Shown: positions 35,601-44,662, counted from the first letter of the stretch. The stretch is DNA of 52,515 bases from AA29 sp041481445 (GCA_041481445.1 JBGPBV010000035.1:1-52515); one strand, 5' to 3'. Translations and numbers: made by a program. Notes: a model not told the origin generated them from the letters alone.

Positions 35601-36819
35601 CCACGCCGGGCGCCTGGGTCGTGGGGTTGGCCGTGATGAGCTGCTCCGTCGTGTCGACGCTCACGCGGCCGGGCTCCGCCGGTTGCGGGAGGTCGAGCCG
35701 CCACGTGCGCGAGAGGGATCCCGAGAACGTGTCGCGCACGGTGAAGCCGCGGCCGGCGACGTCGAGCCACAGCTCGCGGCGGAGCTGGATGCGGTCGGGC
35801 GCCGCCTCCGCCTCGCCCCGGCGGACCTCCTTCACCGTGAGGCGCGCGTCGGGCTCGACGAGGAAGGCGGGCAGGGCACGCCACTCCGCGGGCAGGTCCG
35901 TGCGCGACGGGTCCACGGGCTGCAGCCCCGACAGCTCGACCTGCCGGAGCGTCTCGTTCGCGGCGAAGACCCAGACCTCGCGCGGCGGCCACGGCTCCTG
36001 GAGCGGCGATCGCGCCAGCGCGCCGGGCCGGTCTTCGGCGCGCGCGAGGACGGTCACGGTGAAGGTGCCCGCCCGGACCTGGACCCGCAGCCGGCCCGCC
36101 TCGTCGATGCGCGCGGGCAGGTCCCCCGAGACGGCGACGACCACCGTGCCCGGGAGCAGCGCGCCCGTCAGCTCGACCTCGCGCGCCTTGCCGGACACCT
36201 CCAGGCTCAGGCGCGTCTCGACCCAGATCGGGATGCCGTCCGCCACGCGACGGAAGGCCTGGAGGCGCAGGCTCTCCGCGCTCGCCGCCGATTCGCCCTC
36301 CGTCCGCAGCCAGACCAGACCGGCCTCGTCCCTCCGCGGGAGCGGCACGCGCCGTCCGGCCACGGCCAGGTCCACGAGAGCCAGGCGCGGCGGCACCGGG
36401 AGCGAATCGGGGAGGTGCGTCCACACGAACCGCCCGTCGATCCGATGCGTTCCCGCTGGGAGGCGCAAGGCCGGGCCCGCATCGCGCTCGATCACGACCG
36501 CCGGACGGCCGTCGAGCCGGACGTCCTGCGGCCAGCGCTGGGCATCACCGGGCAGGCGCAGGTCCAGCGCGCGGTCGGCATAGGCCTCGAGGGTGAACGT
36601 CCCACCCTCACCGGCGAGGCGAAGATCGAGCCGTCCCGGCCACAGGCACACCGCCGTCCCCTGGACGGCCGTGCAGACGCGATCCGGGATCTCGTCGCGG
36701 ATCCACGCCGTCCAGGGCCGGAGCGCCGGCGGCAGGTCGCGCTCGGCGAGGGGCTGGGCGCTCGACCAGCCCGCAGTGCCGGCGAATAGGGCCAGGATCC
36801 CGACGGCCGCGCGTCTCAT
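32635..36819 (-). CDS. Very large internally duplicated membrane protein of unknown function
   Basis: A 1394-residue protein with a signal peptide. It contains two similar halves. Each opens with a C-x(n)-C-containing beta-rich region (IPDRVCTAV... near residue 45 and IPDRAMLDQ... near 770), followed by a shared pattern, LRL-x-GEGGTFTLEAYADRA against VRLGGETLAFEAEVHAADA, and ends in a membrane section (about 470-560 and 1190-1360). A Gly/Val run (GGIVGGVVGGV) and an ADKLRELGYV segment lie in the linker. No known catalytic domain is recognised. The first half probably faces the periplasm. Sequence quality is good and there is no frameshift. Confidence 0.8.
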   Translation of the reverse strand: MRRAAVGILALFAGTAGWSSAQPLAERDLPPALRPWTAWIRDEIPDRVCTAVQGTAVCLWPGRLDLRLAGEGGTFTLEAYADRALDLRLPGDAQRWPQDVRLDGRPAVVIERDAGPALRLPAGTHRIDGRFVWTHLPDSLPVPPRLALVDLAVAGRRVPLPRRDEAGLVWLRTEGESAASAESLRLQAFRRVADGIPIWVETRLSLEVSGKAREVELTGALLPGTVVVAVSGDLPARIDEAGRLRVQVRAGTFTVTVLARAEDRPGALARSPLQEPWPPREVWVFAANETLRQVELSGLQPVDPSRTDLPAEWRALPAFLVEPDARLTVKEVRRGEAEAAPDRIQLRRELWLDVAGRGFTVRDTFSGSLSRTWRLDLPQPAEPGRVSVDTTEQLITANPTTQAPGVELRRGALRLEADSRVPRSGRLRAVGWSADVEQLAADLHLPPGWSLLAATGVDEAPGAWTGRWTLLAFFFVLIVALAMGRLFGRGWGVVALLAVVFAYDEPGAPFLVWLSLLGATALSAVAPEGWLRRLARIWRGASLLVLLVILVPFVRDQVREALYPQTRASESIAGLQSMAPAARAVPPAAPPATVASRSDVSNEAADKLRELGYVAPQQAVPGGIVGGVVGGVRSAPEANEPQEELKAPQKAEPTRKLSRFSSLNAALEQDPRAVVQTGPGVPTWTWSTYGLGWAGPVKSDQTVRLWLVSPGMNRLLTLVRLFLVLLLAVRLLIDGSSLVSRPSPAPAAAALILLALVPRSAGAQDAIPDRAMLDQMKARLGRLEPCQPACISTSTLHVRLGGETLAFEAEVHAADAGAWPLPGPPASWTPSEVRVDGQATGALARLDDGFLYVRVTPGVHRVRASGPVPRADTLTLQLPQRPRRADADTPGWDVAGLRADGPPDGSIQLSRRLRAGERAREESGAGYAPWLEVTRTLSIGLVWRVHTEVRRVSPTGTPISLRVPLLAGEAPTEADLQTEDGVALVSLARDQTEARWSSTLASADTLTLKAPEGQPWSEAWSVECGVIWQCETTGVVPVAHQRQGVLAPQFRPWPGESLALRFRHPAAVPGQSLTLQALALDTTPGERLTTTTLTLTARTSREEPLVLTLPGDAEVQEVTVSGQARPAKPDQGRLRVTLPAGSQTVVARWREPRGMRLYQRVPDVGLPVPAVNVETMLHLPENRWLLFTRGPAWGPAVLFWGYLVFAVVVALGLGLFADTPLGIGEWLLLALGLTQSTALGGLVVSGLFIALAWRARRPRPSPLAHDALQLLLVVWILIALAVLYDVVQQGLLLRPDMQVAGAESNNAVLRWYADRVENATPAAGVVSLPLWVYRSLMLAWALWLAVSLVRWAGWSWRALGEGGLWRPLPRRPRKTAPPPPPAPTPGAPASPSSP

Positions 36820-37197
36820 GAAGCCTCCGAAGGCGGACGGTCGCCGCGGAGACTACCACGCGCGCGGGGAGGCTATTCCGGACGTCAGAACCGCGTGCGA
36901 CGAAGCAGTCGGCCGCTGGCCAAGCCAGACTTGACTGCGCCGGATGAGGCCGGGAAGCGCCCGCGTGCGGCGGCGGGGAAGAGGGCCCGGAGCAAGAAGC
37001 GCGGGAAGCGCTGATCGCCGCCTGAGGGCCAATCCAGCCGGTGCCCGATTCCGGGACCGCTGGATGTCAGGAGCGGACAGCCGGCTGCGGTCATGGAGAC
37101 CGCCGGTCTGGGCACAAAGCCTTGCCATGCAGCGCGATGTGCCCCAGCGGCAGAGCCTGGCGCGGTATCTGCGTATCAGCGGGCGGAGCTGAAAGCC
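36820..37197. other. 378-base divergent intergenic region
   Basis: This region separates the divergent large membrane protein and the permease. It must hold both promoters, but none stands out. A short plus-strand frame ending LARYLRISGRS at 37192 lacks a start with a ribosome binding site and may be the end of a lost gene; ADOP-type permeases are often preceded by a PadR-like regulator, and none is intact here. Confidence 0.45.
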
Positions 37198-39615
37198 ATG
37201 AACGACCTCCGCTTCGCCCTCAAGTCGTTGTTTCGCTCTCCAGGCTTCACACTCATCGCCGTCATCACGCTCGCACTCGGCATCGGCGCCAACACGTCGG
37301 CCTTCAGCATCCTCAATGCGCTGCTGCTGCGCCCGCTGCCCTATGCCGACAGCCGCCAATTGGAGCGCATCTATCGCACCACGGCCCAGAGCTCTCGGGG
37401 CGGAGTCTCGCCGGCCGACTACCTCGACCTGAAGTCCCAGACGAACGGCTACGGCGAGATTGCCGCCTACGGCGTCTCGGACATGAGCCTTTCCGAGCCC
37501 GGCGAGCCCGCCGAGATGGCGCTCGGCCTGCGCATCTCCGCCAATCTCTTTCACACCCTCGGCACCGAGCCCGAGCTCGGCCGCAGCTTCCGTCCCGACG
37601 AGACCCTCCTGGGCAACCATCGCGTCCTCATCATCAGCCACCGATGCTGGCAGAACCGCTTCGGGGGCGACGGTCACATCATCGGCCGCACGGTTCGCGT
37701 CGACGGCGAAACCCACGAGATCGTCGGCGTGCTGCCCGCCACCTTGAACGACTGGCGCCATCTGGGTGCGTTCGACCTCTTCCGGCCGCTCGGTCTCACC
37801 GAAAAGGAAGCGACCGACCGTAGCTCCGCCTGGCTCCGCCTCGTCGGGCGTCGCTCGAGCACCCTCACCCGCGCGCAAGCGGACGCCTTCATCGCCAGCT
37901 TCGGGCGCCGCCTCGCCGCCGACTTCCCGGCCGCCCACGCCGGAAGCGCCTGGCGCACCCTCCCGATCTACGACTCCGTGATACCCGAGAATGCGAAGGG
38001 CATCGTCGGCATGCTGGTCGGTCTCTCCGGGTTCGTGCTGCTCATCGCCTGCTCCAACCTGGCCAACCTCCTGCTCGCCCGCACGGTGGCCCGCGCGCGC
38101 GAGCTGGCCGTGCGCTCCGCCCTCGGCGCCTCGCGCATCAAGCTGCTGCGCCCCCTGTTCCTCGAGTCCCTGCTGCTGGCCTTCGCGGGCGGCATCCTCG
38201 CGATCCAGGTCGCGCTGTGGACTCACGACTGGCTGAACGCCTTCGCCGCACTGGACAGTGGCGATCCCCTCATCTTCGACCTCGACTGGCGCGTGCTCGG
38301 CTGGGCGCTGCTGGCCTCAGTCGGCACGGCCCTCGCCTTCGGCGTCGCTCCTGCGCTCTTCGCCCTCCGGCTCGATCCGAACGCCACGCTCAAGAGCGGC
38401 TCGCGCGGCACCACCGGGGACCGCGGCCACCGGCGGTTCCGCCAATTCCTCATCGCCGGCCAATTCACGTTCGCAATGGTCCTGCTCGCCGGCGCCGCCC
38501 TCTTCGTGCGCGGGCTCCACGAGTGGAACAACCGCCGTTTCGGTTGGGAATCCGACCACCTCGTCACCGGCACCATGCTCCTGTCGACCGCCACCTACCC
38601 GAGCGGCAGGGAAGTCGCGGATTTCCAGCGCCTCGCCCTGGAGCGTCTCGAAGCGCTGCCCGGAGTGGCATCCGCCAGCATCTCCTACTCGATGCCCTTC
38701 TTCGGTCTGGCCGAGCCCCGCAAGTACGTCGTCGCCGGTCGCGAGACTCCCGAGCGCGGCCATGAGCCCGTCGCCGTCACGAGCGGCGTCAGTCCCCACT
38801 ATTTCGAAACCGTCGGCACCCGCGTGCTCGACGGACGCACCTTCAACGAACGCGACACCCTCACGTCCCCGAAGGTCTTCATCGTCAACCAGGCCATGGC
38901 CAATGGTCTCTTTGGTGGTGAGAGCCCTCTGGGCCGGCGCATCGCCCAGAAGGGCGGCGACACCATCTCCTGGGGAGAGATCGTCGGCGTCGTCGCCGAC
39001 ATCCAATCGGTGGCCTCGGATCGGCTCGCCGTGACCTACCAGATCTACCAACCCATGGCCCAGGAACCCCGGCACGGAAGCGAGATCGCCGTGCGCACCG
39101 CCGCCGTCGCACCGTCCACTCTCGTCGACGGCATCCGCACCACCATGATGTCGCTCGACCCGGACCTGCCGGTGCGCCAGCTCCAACCCGCCGAGATCAC
39201 GATCGCCAGGGCGGGCAAGTACCAATCGATCATCGGCAGCCTCCTGTCCCTCCTGGCCGTGCTCGGGCTCGGTCTGGCCTGCCTGGGCGTCTACGGCGTC
39301 ATCGCCCGCACGGTGGCCCAACGCACCGGCGAATTCGGCATCCGCCTCGCGCTGGGCGCCCAGAAGGGAGACATCACCCGCCTCGTGCTCACCTCCGGAG
39401 CGAAGCTCGCGCTCATCGGCTCCGCCATCGGCCTGCTCGGCGCCTTCGGCATCTCCCGGCTCATGGTGGCGGCCTTCCCCGGCATCCAGGCGAGCAGTGT
39501 TCCCGTCCTGGGCGGCGTCACCCTCCTGCTCATCGCGATCGCCCAGATCGCCTGCTACATGCCTGCCAGGCACGCCTCGAGGATCAGCCCCACGGAAGCG
39601 CTGCGGGCGGAATAG
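37198..39615 (+). CDS. MacB/FtsX-type ABC permease of the acidobacterial duplicated orphan permease (ADOP) family
   Basis: An 805-residue permease with two MacB-like periplasmic domains and two FtsX transmembrane blocks: N-terminal DLRFALKSLFRSPGFTLIAVITLALGIGANTSAFSILNALLLRPLPY, central LIACSNLANLLLARTVARARELAVRSALGASR, and C-terminal GLACLGVYGVIARTVAQRTGEFGIRLALGAQKGDI. No ABC ATPase gene is adjacent, the hallmark of ADOP proteins. Their substrate is unknown. The start at 37198 is chosen by the conserved MNDLRFALKSL opening. Codon choice is visibly less GC-rich than in neighbouring genes, which may point to later arrival. Confidence 0.9.
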   Translation: MNDLRFALKSLFRSPGFTLIAVITLALGIGANTSAFSILNALLLRPLPYADSRQLERIYRTTAQSSRGGVSPADYLDLKSQTNGYGEIAAYGVSDMSLSEPGEPAEMALGLRISANLFHTLGTEPELGRSFRPDETLLGNHRVLIISHRCWQNRFGGDGHIIGRTVRVDGETHEIVGVLPATLNDWRHLGAFDLFRPLGLTEKEATDRSSAWLRLVGRRSSTLTRAQADAFIASFGRRLAADFPAAHAGSAWRTLPIYDSVIPENAKGIVGMLVGLSGFVLLIACSNLANLLLARTVARARELAVRSALGASRIKLLRPLFLESLLLAFAGGILAIQVALWTHDWLNAFAALDSGDPLIFDLDWRVLGWALLASVGTALAFGVAPALFALRLDPNATLKSGSRGTTGDRGHRRFRQFLIAGQFTFAMVLLAGAALFVRGLHEWNNRRFGWESDHLVTGTMLLSTATYPSGREVADFQRLALERLEALPGVASASISYSMPFFGLAEPRKYVVAGRETPERGHEPVAVTSGVSPHYFETVGTRVLDGRTFNERDTLTSPKVFIVNQAMANGLFGGESPLGRRIAQKGGDTISWGEIVGVVADIQSVASDRLAVTYQIYQPMAQEPRHGSEIAVRTAAVAPSTLVDGIRTTMMSLDPDLPVRQLQPAEITIARAGKYQSIIGSLLSLLAVLGLGLACLGVYGVIARTVAQRTGEFGIRLALGAQKGDITRLVLTSGAKLALIGSAIGLLGAFGISRLMVAAFPGIQASSVPVLGGVTLLLIAIAQIACYMPARHASRISPTEALRAE

Positions 39616-39652
39616 CGTCCCGCGCCAGCGCCCCCGCGGGGCCTGGCGGGGC

Positions 39653-40120
39653 CTACTGCCGGTCGTACACCGCGACCGAGCTGACGGCCTTTCCCTTCTC
39701 GTCGGTACCGGTCTGACTGACGGTCAGCGTCTTTCCGTCCTTCGAGACGGACACCTTCGCGGTGACCGTCACCTTCCCGGCCTTCTTCCAGACGTTCTCG
39801 TAGGTGTTGTCGTCGATCCGCTTCGGCGAGGCCGTGTCCGCCATGGGGTTCCCGGTCCAGGGCACGTCCTTGCCGTCGAACTTCGACGTGTATCCTCCGT
39901 GCATCGGCTTCCCGTCCGCGTCCGTCCCGTCCGACGTGAGCTTGATCCCGCCGGCCGTGGCCTCGAACTTCAACGTCTGGGCGCGGATGGCGTTCGCGCC
40001 CATCTGCGACTTCGCCGCGTTGAGCTTCCAGCTCCCCACCCAGTTATCGCCGGCGAGGGCCTGTCCGGCGAACGAGGTCGCCAGGCCAAGCACCGAGAGA
40101 CACACAAAGAACTTGCGCAT
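39653..40120 (-). CDS. Small exported beta-rich protein of unknown function
   Basis: A 155-residue secreted protein. After a signal peptide (CLSVLGLATSFAGQALAGD) the mature protein opens GSWKLNAAKSQMGANAIRAQTLKFEA, a pattern shared by many acidobacterial lipocalin-like proteins, and continues with beta strands (VTVTAKVSVSKDGKTLTVSQTG). No active site is seen. It is monocistronic and convergent with the permease gene. Confidence 0.75.
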   Translation of the reverse strand: MRKFFVCLSVLGLATSFAGQALAGDNWVGSWKLNAAKSQMGANAIRAQTLKFEATAGGIKLTSDGTDADGKPMHGGYTSKFDGKDVPWTGNPMADTASPKRIDDNTYENVWKKAGKVTVTAKVSVSKDGKTLTVSQTGTDEKGKAVSSVAVYDRQ

Positions 40121-40415
40121 CGAGCCCCCCTTTCTTGGAAGTGCGGGTCTTATAGCACGCAGGGCGCGCGCGGGGGTATCCCACCATCGACGCCACGCGG
40201 TCGCGCGTGGAGACCCTGGTGGCGCAGGCCGTGAAGATGGGCTGGAAGATGTAGGAGACGCTACACTAGGAGCGCGGGGTCGGCCGAGGTCAGGGCACGA
40301 GGCCGATGTAGGACTGCCGTCGCGACTCGAACTCGTCCCTGTACATCTGGATCGTGTGGAAGGAGCGCACGGAGCTGCCCCGATCGCAGCGTGTATTCTC
40401 GGACGGCGCGTAGCG
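40121..40415. other. Intergenic region with possible gene-end fragments
   Basis: This 295-base stretch holds no intact gene. On the plus strand 40174-40254 reads GYPTIDATRSRVETLVAQAV plus KMGWKM-stop, which looks like a real protein C-terminus. On the minus strand a frame ending at 40290 reads RSFHTIQMYRDEFESRRQSY plus IGLVP-stop, also protein-like. Neither has a usable start. They may be debris at the edge of the copper block. Confidence 0.35.
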
Positions 40416-40868
40416 GTGCGTCACGGGGCTCGCTGCTGGCTGATCTTCGGGCTTGGCCTCTTGGCCCTTCACTTCGCTTGGGAGATGGCTCAGGCCCGCC
40501 TGTTCACCAACTTCGCTGGCATGTCGTGGTGGCAGCACGCACCCCGGTGTCTGTTCGCGGCGCTGGGGGACGTGACCCTCTCGGGCCTCGCCTGGACCTG
40601 CACCGCTCTTCTGTTCGGCTGGCGGTGGCCGTTCGAAGGCAGGCTGACCAGTCCTGCGCTCCTATGGATCGCGGTGGGGGAGGTGGCGACTATCGCCCTG
40701 GAGCGTTGGGCGCTGGCGGCTGGTCGCTGGACATACGCACCGCACATGCCGATCGTCTTCGGGGTTGGCCTCTCGCCCCTGCTGCAGTGGGTGATCGTCC
40801 CCGTCCTCACCCTGGCGCTGGCGCGTCGAAGTGACGGGCGACCCGAGGACGTGAGCGTCGCCCGCTGA
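40416..40868 (+). CDS. Conserved small membrane protein of unknown function
   Basis: A 150-residue protein with about four hydrophobic helices. Conserved-looking stretches are HFAWEMAQARLFTNFAGMSWWQHAPRCLF and GDVTLSGLAWTCTALLFGWRW. A GTG at 40416 is the best start, and no strong ribosome binding site is seen. It is on the opposite strand to the copper genes and converges with the CPH-type ATPase. Aromatic and His residues in the first loop could bind metal, but this is only a guess. Confidence 0.6.
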   Translation: MRHGARCWLIFGLGLLALHFAWEMAQARLFTNFAGMSWWQHAPRCLFAALGDVTLSGLAWTCTALLFGWRWPFEGRLTSPALLWIAVGEVATIALERWALAAGRWTYAPHMPIVFGVGLSPLLQWVIVPVLTLALARRSDGRPEDVSVAR

Positions 40869-40943
40869 GGAATTGCGCCCCCTGGACACGGGCCCAAGGC
40901 GTCGGGTTCGCTTCTCCCGTTTGGGCGGGGATCATGGAGTTGG

Positions 40944-42980
40944 TCATCTCGGCAGTCTCAGCAGTCTCGCGTTGATGGCCACGATCACCGTGCTGGCCGA
41001 CATCAACACCGCACCCAGGGCGGGTGTGAGCAGCACGCCCCACGCGTAGAGCGCTCCGGCGGCCAGCGGAATGGCGACGACGTTGTAGCCCGTGGCCCAG
41101 AGAAGGTTCTGAACCATCTTCCGATACGTGGCGCGAGAGAGTCGCACGATGGCCACGACGTCCAGCGGATTGCTCCGCACCAGGATGACGTCGGCAGTTT
41201 CCACCGCCACATCGGAACCGGCTCCGATGGCGATGCCGACATCAGCCTGGGCCAGCGCCGGGGCGTCGTTCACGCCATCGCCGGTCATGGCCACCGACAC
41301 GCCCCGTGATTGGACCTCTTTCACTTTGCCCGCCTTATCCTGGGGCAAGACCTCGGCGAAGTATTCATCCAGTCCGACCTGGTCCGAGACCCATTTGGCC
41401 GTCGCCTTGTTGTCGCCGGTGAGCATCATGCAGGCGATGTCGAGCGCCTTCAGGGCGTCAATCGCTTGCTTCGCCTCGGGTCGGACCTTGTCGGCGAGGG
41501 CAATCGCCCCTTTCAGATTCCCGTCCACAAGGACAAACACGACCGTCTTGCCTTGGGCTTGCAGGGGCTCCACGCGCGGGTCGGTGAGCGCGATGCTCTG
41601 CTCGCGCAGATAGCCGGGGCTGACCACCTTGATGTCCTTGCCCTCGACCCGGCCTTCGGCACCCTTGCCCGTGATGCTCTTGAAGCCTCCGACGGGCAGC
41701 TTCTTTTCCGAAGAGGCGGCGATGGCCTTGGCGATCGGATGTCCGGAGTTCGCATCGAGGGAGGCAGCGTAGGTGCGCAGCGTCTCTTCGTTGATGTCCG
41801 GCGAAAGTATCAAGGTATCGGTGACGCCGAATCGGCCCTCGGTCAGCGTGCCGGTCTTGTCGAAGATGATGGCCCGCAGCTTCCGAGCCCCCTCGAAGGC
41901 AACACGATTGCGAATGAGCAAGCCGTTGCTCGCGGCCAGGGCCGTAGAGACGGCGACCACCAGCGGCACGGCGAGGCCCAAGGCGTGCGGGCAGGCGATG
42001 ACCATGACGGTGACGGTGCGTTCAATGGCGAACGCGAAGTCCTGGCCCACGAGAACCTGCCAGATGAGGAAGGTGATCACGCCCCCCCCCAAGGCAACAA
42101 TGGTGAGCCACATCGCAGCCGTGTTGGCGAGGTCCTGGGTCTTTGACTTGCTTTCCTGGGCCTGCTTGACGAGATCGATGACCTGGGAGAGAAACGAATC
42201 CCTGCCGGTGCCCTTGACCTCGATGGTCAGCGAGCCCTCCCCGTTGATGGACCCGCCGATGACTCTTGCGCCCGTCTTCTTGGCCACGGGGGTTGATTCC
42301 CCGGTCAGCATCGCTTCGTCGACCGAACTCTCTCCGGCCACGATGACACCGTCTGCGGGAACCTTCTCGCCGGGCTTGATCAGGACCTTGTCATCCACCG
42401 ACAGCTCGCTCAGCGGCACGTCCTTCACGCTTCCGTCGGGCATGAGTCTGTGCGCGTCGGAGGGCATGAGCTTGGCCAGTTCCTCCAGAGCTCGCGAAGC
42501 CCCCATCACGGACTTCATTTCGATCCAATGCCCGAGCAACATGATGTCGACGAGTGTCGCCAACTCCCAGAAGAACGTCTTGCCCGAAAGGCCCAACACC
42601 ACGGCGCTGCTGTAGAGATATGCCGTGGCGATCGCGACGGAGATGAGCGTCATCATCCCGGGCCGGTGGGCCTCGAGGTCCTCGACGAATCCCTTGAGAA
42701 ACGGCCAGCCGCCATACCAGAAGACCGCGGAAGAAAGACCGAACAACACGTACAGGTCGCCGGGAAAGCGGACGGCGTCTCGCAGTCCCACCAGCTCCTG
42801 GAGCATCGGCGAGAGCACGAGTATCGGCAGGGTCAGAACCAGTGAGATCCACAAGCGTTTCCGGAAGTCCGCCGCCATGTGGGCGTGGTGCTCGGGGCCG
42901 GCGTGCGACATCTGGGCTTCGGCCGGCCCCAAGTTCTGCGGGTCGTGACTTGGGAGATGTTCGTGTTGAGGCATGGACAT
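40944..42980 (-). CDS. copB: CPH-type copper-transporting P-type ATPase (CopB-like)
   Basis: A 678-residue P1B ATPase. The N-terminus is His/Met-rich (MSMPQHEHLPSHDPQ, SHAGPEHHAHM) with no CxxC metal domain. The membrane metal site is CPH (VIACPHALGLAVPLVV), which marks the CopB subgroup (P1B-3). The phosphorylation loop DKTGTLTEG, the TGES actuator motif and GDGVNDAPAL are intact. CopB-type pumps export copper, in studied cases preferring Cu2+ or Cu+ in an organism-dependent way. The ATG at 42980 has GGAGGAG upstream. It is the last gene of the minus-strand copper block. Confidence 0.93.
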   Translation of the reverse strand: MSMPQHEHLPSHDPQNLGPAEAQMSHAGPEHHAHMAADFRKRLWISLVLTLPILVLSPMLQELVGLRDAVRFPGDLYVLFGLSSAVFWYGGWPFLKGFVEDLEAHRPGMMTLISVAIATAYLYSSAVVLGLSGKTFFWELATLVDIMLLGHWIEMKSVMGASRALEELAKLMPSDAHRLMPDGSVKDVPLSELSVDDKVLIKPGEKVPADGVIVAGESSVDEAMLTGESTPVAKKTGARVIGGSINGEGSLTIEVKGTGRDSFLSQVIDLVKQAQESKSKTQDLANTAAMWLTIVALGGGVITFLIWQVLVGQDFAFAIERTVTVMVIACPHALGLAVPLVVAVSTALAASNGLLIRNRVAFEGARKLRAIIFDKTGTLTEGRFGVTDTLILSPDINEETLRTYAASLDANSGHPIAKAIAASSEKKLPVGGFKSITGKGAEGRVEGKDIKVVSPGYLREQSIALTDPRVEPLQAQGKTVVFVLVDGNLKGAIALADKVRPEAKQAIDALKALDIACMMLTGDNKATAKWVSDQVGLDEYFAEVLPQDKAGKVKEVQSRGVSVAMTGDGVNDAPALAQADVGIAIGAGSDVAVETADVILVRSNPLDVVAIVRLSRATYRKMVQNLLWATGYNVVAIPLAAGALYAWGVLLTPALGAVLMSASTVIVAINARLLRLPR

Positions 42981-43033
42981 CGGTTGGTCTCCTCCTGCAG
43001 GTGGCCATCGCTGAGGATCAATCCCCCGTGGCT

Positions 43034-44662
43034 TCAACGCCGGACAAGGCGGCGGCGCAAGGCGGCGACGCTCATGACGAGGGTGCCGAGCAGACCGGTG
43101 GCGATCATGGCGACGCCGAGCAGCCCACGCCACCCGCCCAGGGAAGCCATGTCCAGCATCGAGCCGCCGACGACGAGCGCCGCCAGGGCGATGGCATGGG
43201 TGAGCCGCTTGAGGTCGCGACTGATGCGGTCGCCCAGGGCCTCCACACCCGGTGCCTGTACCCGCCCCAGGTTGCCGTCGGCGACGTGTCGGAGCACGCG
43301 CCGCGTGTCGCGCGGGGCGTCGTCCACCAGGCGCTCCAGTTCGCGCGCGAGCCTGTGTCCCTTGTCCTTCAGTCGCGCTAGCGAGAAGTGCTGCGCGGCC
43401 AGGCGTTCCATTTGCTCGCGAAAGGCCCCCATGAAGTCGAAATGCGGGGCAAGCTGGCGCATCTGGGATTCCAGGATGACGAACGCCCGTGTCAGCAGGA
43501 AGAACGCGGCCGGATTGTGGACTCCGTGCTGGCTCCCCGCGCGCAGCAACGAGGCGAGCGCCCCCCCGACCGAGACCTCGGCCAGGTCGCGCCCACGGAT
43601 CTCCTGGAGCACCGCCCTTACGTCCGTCTTCAGCGCCGGACGGTCGACCTCGTCGGTCCCCTCGGCCAGCTCGAGGTAGGCGTCGGTGGCGGCCTGGGCA
43701 TCGCCGTTGACCACGGCTTCGAGGAGGAGCGCCAGGGATTCGCGCATCGGCTTGTCGAACTCACCCGTCATCCCGAAATCGAGAAGGCACAGCCGCCCGT
43801 CGGGCAGGACGAAGACATTGCCGGAGTGCGGGTCGGCGTGAAACAGACCTACCTCGAAGATCGTGTGGAGCATGAACTCGACCAGGGTGCCGATCAGCCG
43901 GGGCATCGCTTCCGGATGCTGCTTGGCGTAGAGATCCACCCGCTCGCCGGGCGAGAACTGCAGGGTGAGCACCGCACCGCTGGAGCGCGACGCCACTACA
44001 TCGGGGATCCACAGGTTGGGGATATCGGCCGCCGCGGTGCGAAGGCGTTCGATGGAACGCGCTTCGCGGCGGAAATCGGTTTCCCGGCGCAAGACGTCGG
44101 CGAACTCCCGCACCATGACGGAGAGGTCGAGGGCTCGTAGACGCAGGGAGAGGCTCTCCCCCAGCGCGGCCAGGTAGGCCAGCGCCGCTACATCTTTGGC
44201 AATCGTCGCTTCCAGGTTCGGGCGCTCCACCTTCACGACCACGTGGCGCCCGTCCGGCATGGTCGCCTCGTGCACCTGCGCGATGGTGGCGGTGGCCAGC
44301 GGCTCTTCCTTGAACGTCGCGAACAGCTCCCCCAGCGGCGCGCCCAGCTGGGATTCGACCATCGCGCGCACCACGTCGATGCTCAGTGGCGGCAGCCGGT
44401 CGTGCAGCCGCTCCAATTCGTCGATGTAGGCGGCGGGGAGCAGGTCGCGACGGAGCGCGAGCACCTGTCCGAACTTGAGGAAGCCCAGCCCCAGTTCCTC
44501 GAAGGTCTCTCGCACCTCGACCGGCGGCGGCCAATGAGACGCCCCGCGAACGGCACCCAGCCACTTGTGCCGGGCGAGCACGCGCAGGATCTGCATCAGC
44601 CTGGGCGCGGTTCGCAGCAGGCTGTTCGCCTCCGGGTGGGTCGGTATGCTCACGCGCTCCAC
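43034..44662 (-). CDS. ABC1/UbiB-family atypical kinase
   Basis: A 542-residue UbiB-like protein. The family's KxGQ region reads GLGFLKFGQVLALRRDLLP. Other motifs are VVVKVERP (ATP-site Lys), LFHADPHSGNVFV (catalytic loop) and LLDFGMTG (metal loop). A C-terminal hydrophobic pair (about 490-540) anchors it in the membrane. The family supports ubiquinone synthesis or lipid homeostasis, probably as an ATPase. Its place between a copper RND pump and a copper ATPase is unusual. The GTG at 44662 follows AAAGGAGG; an upstream TTG at 44686 is less likely. Confidence 0.88.
   Translation of the reverse strand: MERVSIPTHPEANSLLRTAPRLMQILRVLARHKWLGAVRGASHWPPPVEVRETFEELGLGFLKFGQVLALRRDLLPAAYIDELERLHDRLPPLSIDVVRAMVESQLGAPLGELFATFKEEPLATATIAQVHEATMPDGRHVVVKVERPNLEATIAKDVAALAYLAALGESLSLRLRALDLSVMVREFADVLRRETDFRREARSIERLRTAAADIPNLWIPDVVASRSSGAVLTLQFSPGERVDLYAKQHPEAMPRLIGTLVEFMLHTIFEVGLFHADPHSGNVFVLPDGRLCLLDFGMTGEFDKPMRESLALLLEAVVNGDAQAATDAYLELAEGTDEVDRPALKTDVRAVLQEIRGRDLAEVSVGGALASLLRAGSQHGVHNPAAFFLLTRAFVILESQMRQLAPHFDFMGAFREQMERLAAQHFSLARLKDKGHRLARELERLVDDAPRDTRRVLRHVADGNLGRVQAPGVEALGDRISRDLKRLTHAIALAALVVGGSMLDMASLGGWRGLLGVAMIATGLLGTLVMSVAALRRRLVRR

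Noticed and set aside
33025..36789. 1254-codon frame opposite the large membrane protein
   Set aside because: Extreme GC leaves few stops on the opposite strand. The product is Arg-rich low-complexity sequence without a ribosome binding site or known motif.
40290..40538. 82-codon minus-strand frame overlapping the small membrane protein
   Set aside because: The N-terminal half is a shadow of the plus-strand gene; only the last 25-30 residues look protein-like, so it is reported as a possible fragment instead.
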